From the NCBI GenBank assembly GCA_002715405.1, contig PAZD01000027.1:1-14964 (forward strand): DNA of 14,964 bases, written 5' to 3'. Positions 6,608 through 13,195 of this stretch are shown here, piece after piece. This DNA is from Acidimicrobiaceae bacterium (GTDB lineage: Bacteria; Actinomycetota; Acidimicrobiia; Acidimicrobiales; UBA8592). The stretch's first letter is position 1, and each line of letters begins with the position of its first letter. Made by a program: the position numbers and the translations under genes. The notes beneath the pieces were generated by a model. The model saw only the letters and a list, made by a program, of their open reading frames with translations. It did not search any database and was not told the DNA's origin.

Positions 6608-6846
6608 TTATTATGAATATCGATTAACCAATTTATTAAAGATGTTCTATCTTTAAGATTGATGGGATTACTACGAATATTTTTAGCATAATGTTCTTTA
6701 CATGTTGGGCAAGGGAGGATGTGTTGTAATGAATCAAAGAAGATACGATAATCTTCTTTATCTTGAGGAGTTGGATTATTTGGATAGTTTAAGGTAACAG
6801 AATGTAAAAAAATCCAAGCCGGAGGCCCCCAAATTTTAGGTTCCAT
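6604..6846 (-). CDS. Erv1/Alr-type sulfhydryl oxidase, N-terminal part (frameshifted)
   Basis: An 80-residue frame encoding the front of an Erv1/Alr FAD-dependent thiol oxidase. In nucleocytoplasmic large DNA viruses this enzyme forms disulfide bonds in virion proteins in the cytosol. Visible motifs are WGPPAWIFLHSVTLNYP (6-22), with the FAD-site residues W11 and H15; the redox pair C46-P-T-C49 followed by KEHY; and LINWLIDIHNK (70-80), the start of the HN.VN flavin motif. The frame stops right after IHNK, where family members continue with VN. The rest of the domain and a membrane anchor follow in another frame (6437-6607). As written, the product would lack part of the flavin-binding region and probably be inactive. 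The gene is divergent from the Nudix gene, with a 50-base shared upstream region. Confidence 0.85.
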   Translation of the reverse strand: MEPKIWGPPAWIFLHSVTLNYPNNPTPQDKEDYRIFFDSLQHILPCPTCKEHYAKNIRSNPINLKDRTSLINWLIDIHNK

Positions 6847-6867
6847 ATTATAATAAGATTTATATAA

Positions 6868-6875
6868 TATTTAAG
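6868..6875 (+). promoter_or_regulatory. Near match to the TATTTAAA element before the Nudix gene
   Basis: Reads TATTTAAG, one mismatch, with 21 bases to the ATG at 6897. It is followed by an A-rich run. Confidence 0.3.
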
Positions 6876-6896
6876 AGAAAAAAAAGTAATATACCT

Positions 6897-7724
6897 ATGG
6901 AAAAATATTGTAATAATTGTGGGAATTATGGACATGTTTATAAGTCATGTCGTCATCCAATATTAAGTTATGGGATCCTTTTATATCATAAAGATGACGA
7001 AGGAAAGATACGAATTGTGATGGTTGAGAGGAAGGATTCATTATCTTATATTGAATTTTTACGAGGAAAGTATAAATCAATACATAATTTGGAGTATTTG
7101 GAATTGTTGTTTTCAAGACTATCAAATAATGAAAAAAAGAAGTTAGTTAAGGAGGATTTTGATACTTTATGGAAGGATTTATGGATCCATACTGAGACAA
7201 TTAATCAGAGAGTTAAAAGAGAGTATTCGAAGAGTAAAGAGACATTTAATAAATTAAAAGAAGGAATACTTATAAATCAAGAAAATATTAAATTAGAGGA
7301 TTTAATTCATAGGATAGAGACCGATTATCATGAGAATGAGTGGGAGATCCCAAAAGGTCGACGTAAGAATTTAGAAAATAATCGCGAATGCGCTATCAGA
7401 GAATTTAGTGAAGAGACGAATATTTGTAGTCATCAATATAATTTATATAATAATATTATTCCTTTAATTGAAGAGTATACAGGTATAAATGGTGTAAGAT
7501 ACAAACATGTATATTATATTGGTGAGATAAAAGATTATTGTAAACTACGAATCGATTCTAAGAATAAAGATCAATATACTGAAGTAAAAAATATTCAATG
7601 GTTAACTGAAGAAGAATGTTATGATAAGATACGTGAATATGATACAAAGAAGAGGAAAGTGATTGAGGATCTTTTTTCATTTTTACGGATCCATCATAAG
7701 TTGGTTATATTTAAAAAAAAATGA
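6897..7724 (+). CDS. Zinc-knuckle Nudix hydrolase, likely mRNA-decapping enzyme
   Basis: A 275-residue protein. Residues 5-18 form a CCHC zinc knuckle (C5, C8, H13, C18 in CNNCGNYGHVYKSC), a nucleic-acid-binding element. The complete Nudix box runs from G154 to E173: G154, E160 after five residues, then R168-E169-x-x-E172-E173 (REFSEE), the metal-binding glutamates that cut a diphosphate linkage. The strand IPLIEEYTG with HVYYIGEI follows. Between them lies a helical region of about 100 residues. Nudix proteins with this plan in large DNA viruses are related to vaccinia D9/D10 and ASFV g5R, which remove the mRNA cap and so favour fast mRNA turnover. The cap as substrate is inferred from this kinship. 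Its place directly before a D6/D11-type helicase and an Rpb7-like gene fits a transcription/mRNA cluster. Confidence 0.85.
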   Translation: MEKYCNNCGNYGHVYKSCRHPILSYGILLYHKDDEGKIRIVMVERKDSLSYIEFLRGKYKSIHNLEYLELLFSRLSNNEKKKLVKEDFDTLWKDLWIHTETINQRVKREYSKSKETFNKLKEGILINQENIKLEDLIHRIETDYHENEWEIPKGRRKNLENNRECAIREFSEETNICSHQYNLYNNIIPLIEEYTGINGVRYKHVYYIGEIKDYCKLRIDSKNKDQYTEVKNIQWLTEEECYDKIREYDTKKRKVIEDLFSFLRIHHKLVIFKKK

Positions 7725-7778
7725 GTAAATAGTCATGGTAAATAAATAAAAGAATAAATAATATTTAATAAGTATATA

Positions 7779-10700
7779 ATGGAAAAAGATAAGAAATATA
7801 AATATCTTATACAAAGAAACTTTGAAGAACTATACAATATCTATTATAATAATAAACGAAAGATCATTCAAAAAAAAGGTAATGATGAAACACGACGGAT
7901 GATGAAGATGATACGTGAGATAATTGATCGGAAGGAATTTAATGAAGATGAGTTAGAGAGGATCAAAAATAATAATAAAGATTATTTATCTTATCCTGAC
8001 ATCCACCATCCGGATTTTGTGTATGAGTTATCGAGAAAGGCTGAATTTTTTCATTGTAAGTCTTTATTAAATCGTATTGACCTTGACCAGAAATGTTATT
8101 CAAAAGATTTTGAGTTGGGGAATCATCAACAATTCCTGAAAGCATTTATGAATCGAATGACACCTTATAATGGATTATTAATATTCCATGGTGTAGGAGT
8201 TGGTAAGACATGTTCTGCTGTAACAATAAGTAATTCATTTCGTGATATATATAAGAAAGATGATAAAAAGATAGTATGTTTAGTATCAAAGAATATCCAA
8301 CCAAATTGGAGAAAGACAATATATGATCCAAGTAAAGGAGAAGATCAATGTACTGGTGATACTTTTAAACATATTATTGGAGACTTGGATGGTGTTGTTG
8401 GGAAGGGATTAGAACGAAAGGTGAAACGAACAATTAAACAATATTATGAATTTTATGGATATCAGCAATTTGCGAATAAGATAAAGAATTTAGTAAAGAA
8501 CAAAATGGGAAATCGTAAGGATATTCCAATCAAAGAGGTTGAAAAGAGTGTAATTAAAAGTTATTTTTCAAACCGATTATTAATAATTGATGAAGCACAC
8601 AATTTAAGAGATGATAATCTTAAGGTCAATCAAAAAAACAAAGATGGTCCATCAAAAGATACAATCAAATATCTAGACAAAGTTGTAAAGTATAGTGATA
8701 ATATGAGATTAATACTTATGTCAGCAACACCAATGTTTAATAAACCATCAGAGATTATATGGTTATTAAACATGTTATTGAAGAATGACAAGAGAGTTCC
8801 AATAAGTATAAAACCAAAACAGATTTTTCAATCCGATGGTAATTTAACTGATTATGCTCGTGGGATAATTAAACAAAAAAGTAAAGGTTATATTTCATAT
8901 TTACGAGGAGAGAATCCAATTACATTTCCAATACGTATTTATCCCGATGATTATAATGATAAATTATGTATTTCTGATAAGTATCCTATTTATGATATAT
9001 GGAATAAAAAATATAATTTTAATGAAACGTATCAATTTAAGTTTTTAAAGATGTATTATAATCAGATACGTGATTATCAGTTATTGATATATAAAGAGTA
9101 TATAAAATCTTTATCAATTGGACAGAAATTACAAATTGAATCGACTGGTCCTGGAAAGCAAATATCAAATATAGTCTATCCATCGATTGAAATACTTAAT
9201 GATGAATATGATGAAGAAGATGATATTAATTTTTCAAAGATGTATGGAATTGAAGGATTTAATAATTTAATAAAATCAAAGATAAAGAATAATCGTAGGA
9301 TCTATGAATATCGGAAGGATGTTCCTCCTTTTTTTAGTTTGGAAATGATTCATATGGTTTCATCAAAGATCCATACAATATTATCTGGACTAAAGACGAG
9401 GAAAGCGAAAGGAATTATATTTATTTATTCAGAGTTCATTACTTCAGGTGTAATCCCATTAGGATTGGCATTGGAACATATGGGATTTGAAAAATATTCG
9501 GGGAATCATTTAAAATATCCTGAATGGAAGAAAGGAAGTAAGAATACAAAAGATGAACCAATTGATTATTTATGGAATCCAATATCAAAGAAAAAACGTG
9601 AATTCAAGAGGGCAAAATATATCATTCTCTCAGGTGATACAGATATATCACCCGATAACGAGAATGATATTAAAGCCCTCGTATCAGATAATAATAAGAA
9701 TGGTGAAAATATCAAAATAGTGATTGGTTCAGTTGTAGCAAGTGAAGGACTTGATTTAAAAAATATACGAGAGATACATATTTTAGATCCATGGTATCAT
9801 TTATATCGCATTGAACAGATAATCGGACGAGGAATACGATTTTGTTCACATATTAACTTACCGAATGAGGAAAGAAATGTAACAATTTTTTTACATGCTG
9901 CATGTGAAAGAAGAAATAAAGAATCAATCGATACATATCTTTATCGTATGGCTGAAGAGAAAGCAAATTTAATCGGAGGTGTTGAAATGATATTAAAAGA
10001 AAATTCAATTGATTGTTATCTAAATAAACACATAAACATGATAAAACCTCAAGATATTTTACCCGTAAAATTAAGAACAAGCCGACGTCGATTATTGAAA
10101 TCATTTGAGGTTCATGACAAAAAATATACAAAGATCTGCTCATTTTCGAAGACATGTGATTATTCTTGTGGAATTAATTCAATTCAAACAAAAGATATTA
10201 ATTATGATACATTTACATTCAATAATTCAAAAGACCTATTACTATCAATTCAAAAGATCATTCGAGAATTATATGAGATTAATAATTATTACAATTTAAA
10301 TGAATTTGAAGAAATTATTACTAAATTAATAGATACAAATAAAATAATTATCTATTATGCTTTATTTAATCTTATTGATAATAAGATCACAATTTGGAAT
10401 AAATTTAAAATAAGTGGATACATTATTAATAAAAATAATTATTACCTATTTCAACCCCATAATAATAATGATCGAAATGTTCCATTATATTATCGTAATA
10501 ATAAAGTAAAAGATAATCTTACAACACATATTCCTTTAAAAGGTGTAATTAATAAAGAAAAAAAGAAGAAAAAAGAAACAGAAAAAGAACAAGAAAAACA
10601 AAGAACAATTCAAACTAGTTTTAATGATATCTATAATAAAATTAACAAGAAAAATAAATCAAAGTTAGAATTAGGAAAAAATAAGTATGATTTCCATCCA

Positions 10701-11468
10701 TTTATATCTTCCTTAAATAAGGATATTTATTTAGATTATTACATCGATCAATTAAAATATCAAGAGAAAATTATACTTTTAAAAGAAATAGTAAAAGAAT
10801 ATATTAAGACAGGGGAAATAAAAGATAAACTAAATCAAACAATCTTTAGATTATTCTCTAACAATCTAATCAAAAAAGAAAATGAAGATTATCATATCAT
10901 TGAATCAGATAAATATGATGTCGTTGGATTTTTTATCTGTAATACAGATACCTTCTATGAAAGGAAAAGAAAAAATAAAAAAGAACTCGATAATATCGAA
11001 GATAATTTTAATTATTATATCTTTAATGAACAATGGAATGAGATCAATGATTTAGATGATGGATTATTAATTAAGAATAATATTTTAAGAAATATAAGAA
11101 AGAAGGAAATCTCTATTTTTAATGTTACAAAGGTTTGGGGATTTTCTTTCAAACTAGAGAATCAAAAACACGTGATTAAGATTGTAAATAAGAAATTTGG
11201 AATGAATAATTTACCTGGGAAAATCGTAGAAAATATTGCCCAAAGAAATAGCATTAAGAAAATTATATCCGATGAATTTAAAGATGAATATAAAAAATAC
11301 AATCAGATCATCTCAAATTTAACATCCGAAGATAAAAAATATAGTAAATTATTAGAATCAAAAGAATTTTTAGCACTATTTATTGAAATGATCTTAAGAA
11401 ATAAGAAAAAAAAAGATCGATATTCATTCATCCCCTATGATCTAATTTTATTTAAATATTTAACCTAA
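7779..11468 (+). CDS. D6/D11-type superfamily 2 helicase (viral transcription factor ATPase)
   Basis: A 1229-residue protein. The N-terminal 700 residues are a DEAH-box, SNF2-like superfamily 2 ATPase: NGLLIFHGVGVGKTCSAVTI (Walker A, 137-144), LLIIDEAHNL (DEAH 271-274), LMSATPMF (motif III, S315-A-T), a second RecA-like domain with GSVVASEGLDL (motif V, 650-660), and QIIGRGIRFCSH (motif VI, 680-691). The phrase PYNGLLIFHGVGVGKT and motif VI are typical of the poxvirus D6 (early transcription factor) / D11 (NPH-I, termination) lineage kept in giant viruses. Which of the two it matches best cannot be settled by eye. After a Lys/Glu-rich linker (about 925-945) there is a further 280-residue region of unknown function, making it larger than the poxvirus homologues (about 630 residues). 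Its role is probably promoter opening or transcript release in the virion or cytoplasmic factory. Confidence 0.85.
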   Translation: MEKDKKYKYLIQRNFEELYNIYYNNKRKIIQKKGNDETRRMMKMIREIIDRKEFNEDELERIKNNNKDYLSYPDIHHPDFVYELSRKAEFFHCKSLLNRIDLDQKCYSKDFELGNHQQFLKAFMNRMTPYNGLLIFHGVGVGKTCSAVTISNSFRDIYKKDDKKIVCLVSKNIQPNWRKTIYDPSKGEDQCTGDTFKHIIGDLDGVVGKGLERKVKRTIKQYYEFYGYQQFANKIKNLVKNKMGNRKDIPIKEVEKSVIKSYFSNRLLIIDEAHNLRDDNLKVNQKNKDGPSKDTIKYLDKVVKYSDNMRLILMSATPMFNKPSEIIWLLNMLLKNDKRVPISIKPKQIFQSDGNLTDYARGIIKQKSKGYISYLRGENPITFPIRIYPDDYNDKLCISDKYPIYDIWNKKYNFNETYQFKFLKMYYNQIRDYQLLIYKEYIKSLSIGQKLQIESTGPGKQISNIVYPSIEILNDEYDEEDDINFSKMYGIEGFNNLIKSKIKNNRRIYEYRKDVPPFFSLEMIHMVSSKIHTILSGLKTRKAKGIIFIYSEFITSGVIPLGLALEHMGFEKYSGNHLKYPEWKKGSKNTKDEPIDYLWNPISKKKREFKRAKYIILSGDTDISPDNENDIKALVSDNNKNGENIKIVIGSVVASEGLDLKNIREIHILDPWYHLYRIEQIIGRGIRFCSHINLPNEERNVTIFLHAACERRNKESIDTYLYRMAEEKANLIGGVEMILKENSIDCYLNKHINMIKPQDILPVKLRTSRRRLLKSFEVHDKKYTKICSFSKTCDYSCGINSIQTKDINYDTFTFNNSKDLLLSIQKIIRELYEINNYYNLNEFEEIITKLIDTNKIIIYYALFNLIDNKITIWNKFKISGYIINKNNYYLFQPHNNNDRNVPLYYRNNKVKDNLTTHIPLKGVINKEKKKKKETEKEQEKQRTIQTSFNDIYNKINKKNKSKLELGKNKYDFHPFISSLNKDIYLDYYIDQLKYQEKIILLKEIVKEYIKTGEIKDKLNQTIFRLFSNNLIKKENEDYHIIESDKYDVVGFFICNTDTFYERKRKNKKELDNIEDNFNYYIFNEQWNEINDLDDGLLIKNNILRNIRKKEISIFNVTKVWGFSFKLENQKHVIKIVNKKFGMNNLPGKIVENIAQRNSIKKIISDEFKDEYKKYNQIISNLTSEDKKYSKLLESKEFLALFIEMILRNKKKKDRYSFIPYDLILFKYLT

Positions 11469-11476
11469 ATTTGAAT

Positions 11477-11484
11477 TATTTAAA
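11477..11484 (+). promoter_or_regulatory. TATTTAAA promoter-like element before the Rpb7-like gene
   Basis: Exact TATTTAAA followed by C, with 30 bases to the ATG at 11515. The stretch between is almost only TA-type alternation. Confidence 0.45.
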
Positions 11485-11514
11485 CATATATAGTATATAT
11501 ATATAGTAATAATA

Positions 11515-12021
11515 ATGTCTTTTATTAATTCACAGATGATTACTTCAAAATTAATATTAGATTCAAAGGATATTAATAATGATATTGATAATACTATTAA
11601 ACATAAGTTAAAAGATAAAAATGAAGGGAAATGTTATGAAGATGGTTATATTGTAAAAGATTCGATTCAAATTCTAAAACGTAGTATTGGTAAGGTTGTA
11701 ACAACAAATAATAAGAGTCAGATTAAATATTTAGTAACTTATCAAGCGAATGTAATCTCCCCTTCAGACGGAGATAGAATTGAAGTAATTATAAATAATA
11801 TTAATAAAATGGGAGTTCTATCATATATAAAATTAAATAAAAAGGAAATAGAAACCCATGAAGATAGTCCAATTATTATTATGATACCTCGTGAATATTT
11901 TAATGAATCTTCAAGGAATATTGATGATTTAACAAATGGTCAGAAAATTGAAGTTATCGTGGTAGGGTGTCGGATAAGATATGGTTCTGATAAAATTCAG
12001 GTAATTGCTAAACCAATTTAA
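11515..12021 (+). CDS. Rpb7-like DNA-directed RNA polymerase subunit
   Basis: A 168-residue protein matching the plan of Rpb7 (archaeal RpoE). The N-terminal tip domain is at about 1-75, with NEGKCYEDGYI (36-46), corresponding to the EG.C...G(Y/F) segment in cellular Rpb7. An OB/S1 domain is at about 78-168, with VISPSDGDRIEVIINNINKMG (80-100), the usual P..GE.V...V..V...G pattern, and a last strand GCRIRYGSDKIQVIAKP. In cells Rpb7 with Rpb4 forms the stalk of RNA polymerase II that binds emerging RNA; large DNA viruses keep an Rpb7 homologue but often no Rpb4. The protein is near the usual family length. It directly follows the helicase gene on the same strand, consistent with a viral transcription block. 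Confidence 0.75.
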   Translation: MSFINSQMITSKLILDSKDINNDIDNTIKHKLKDKNEGKCYEDGYIVKDSIQILKRSIGKVVTTNNKSQIKYLVTYQANVISPSDGDRIEVIINNINKMGVLSYIKLNKKEIETHEDSPIIIMIPREYFNESSRNIDDLTNGQKIEVIVVGCRIRYGSDKIQVIAKPI

Positions 12022-12073
12022 TAGGTTTAAAATCGTATGATATAATATTTCTATAATGATATAATATATATAT

Positions 12074-12442
12074 ATGGAGATTAATAAACGACATTTTATT
12101 TATAAGAATATTACACAGATAGATAGTCATAATAAGATCATTGATTTTTTAAAGGATACGAATACCAAATATACAGAAAATAAAAATGGTATCTTTTTAA
12201 ACTTAAATACAATTGAAGATAATAAGATTGATCATATTTATTTGATTGTAAATGAGATAATGTTAAATATTTATGAAGGAGGAGATTTGGACCCTAAGGA
12301 TGAATGTGAATATGAGATGAATGAAATAGTCCTTCAGAAAGAAGAAAAAAAAGATGATTTAATTAATCATAATGATATTTTTTTATCAAGCTTCAGTAAA
12401 AAAGATCAAGAGATAATACAATATTCAAAACTATATTTATAA
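12074..12442 (+). CDS. Small NET-domain-like protein, unknown function
   Basis: A 122-residue acidic protein. Residues about 10-60 carry HNKIIDFLKDTNTKYTENKN with GIFLNLNTIEDNKI and IYLIVNEIM. A similar pattern (helix, YTEN.NGIF.NL, helix) is found in many small giant-virus proteins annotated as having a NET-like fold (the extra-terminal domain of BET proteins, which binds short basic peptides of transcription and chromatin factors). This match is by motif recall and is tentative. The last 60 residues are charged and probably disordered, ending in SKLYL. Its position between the Rpb7-like and capping-enzyme genes suggests a transcription-linked role. The upstream gap is almost pure A/T, and the nearest element is a degenerate GTTTAAAA about 41 bases before the ATG. 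Confidence 0.65.
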   Translation: MEINKRHFIYKNITQIDSHNKIIDFLKDTNTKYTENKNGIFLNLNTIEDNKIDHIYLIVNEIMLNIYEGGDLDPKDECEYEMNEIVLQKEEKKDDLINHNDIFLSSFSKKDQEIIQYSKLYL

Positions 12443-12452
12443 ATTTGATTTC

Positions 12453-12460
12453 TATTTAAA
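12453..12460 (+). promoter_or_regulatory. TATTTAAA promoter-like element before the 226-residue gene
   Basis: Exact TATTTAAA followed by C, with 27 bases to the ATG at 12488. Confidence 0.45.
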
Positions 12461-12487
12461 CAGACATGATAAATTAACAATTATAAT

Positions 12488-13168
12488 ATGGATTTTATTG
12501 AAGATTTTGAAAAAAGTACAAATAGTTTTACAAAGAAGATTAAAGAATCAACATTTGTTGAATGTAATAATACAAAGTTGAAAGAAAAAGGATTCAAAGA
12601 TATAACTGAAGTAATTATTGGTTCAAATGAGATTGAATATTCATCGATTGATAAGGGACATAGAGATCAATTTATAGTGAATAAAAAACTAGAGATAGCT
12701 TCAACGTTTAAGAAGAATGAAAAGTACAATAAGAAATTTTCGGTACAATTGGTTCATAATGGATTCCAACATAAGAATTATTTATCAACAATCTTATATT
12801 TGAATATCTATTATAAGATTCATTGTATTATTTATAATCACGATACAAATAAATTTTATCAAACAACATTGAAAGATTATCCAAAATTGGTATGTAGTTA
12901 TAAGAATGATACTTGGAGTGAAATGAAAGATGAGATCCCTGAGGATATTAAGTATTCAGATATAAATGAATTGAAACATGTAATTACAATTGATATTGAT
13001 TGGTTAATTGATAAACCATATTTATCAGTGTTTTCAAAATATAAATTAGTAGATCTGGAATCGATTGCTACGATGAATATGATTGAGTTAAAAAAGATGA
13101 ATAAGAAGAAAACAAAAAAAGAGTTATATGATGAAATAAATTTGAAATATTATAAACAAGATATTTAA
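12488..13168 (+). CDS. Unknown protein with SAP-like C-terminal tail
   Basis: A 226-residue protein of no recognised family. The N-terminal 70 residues are charged and likely helical. Residues about 83-145 alternate hydrophobic and polar positions like a beta-rich domain (FSVQLVHNGF, YLSTILYLNIYYKIHCIIYN, FYQTTLKDYPKLVCSY). Residues about 185-221 (YKLVDLESIATMNMIEL, then KKKTKKELYDEINLKYY) form a short helix-turn-helix that resembles the SAP motif, a DNA- or RNA-binding module whose second helix often reads KKELI..I. The SAP reading is tentative. The stop codon lies inside the TATTTAAA element of the next gene, so the two genes are packed tightly. Its position just upstream of the capping enzyme hints at a link to mRNA synthesis, but nothing proves it. 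Confidence 0.75.
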   Translation: MDFIEDFEKSTNSFTKKIKESTFVECNNTKLKEKGFKDITEVIIGSNEIEYSSIDKGHRDQFIVNKKLEIASTFKKNEKYNKKFSVQLVHNGFQHKNYLSTILYLNIYYKIHCIIYNHDTNKFYQTTLKDYPKLVCSYKNDTWSEMKDEIPEDIKYSDINELKHVITIDIDWLIDKPYLSVFSKYKLVDLESIATMNMIELKKMNKKKTKKELYDEINLKYYKQDI

Positions 13169-13169
13169 A
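13162..13169 (+). promoter_or_regulatory. TATTTAAA promoter-like element before the capping enzyme
   Basis: Exact TATTTAAA with 26 bases to the ATG at 13196. It overlaps the stop codon (13166-13168) of the preceding gene. An A-run follows it. Confidence 0.45.
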
Positions 13170-13195
13170 AAAAAAAATACTCACTTAATATATTT

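Noticed and set aside
6595..6615. Programmed -1 frameshift signal in the Erv1 gene
   Set aside because: No classical slippery heptamer and no obvious downstream stem-loop are visible. A missing base explains the data more simply, though it is left open in the findings.
9853..10155. 100-codon minus-strand open frame inside the helicase gene
   Set aside because: It is antisense to the conserved motif VI region of the helicase, so it is best explained as a chance frame.
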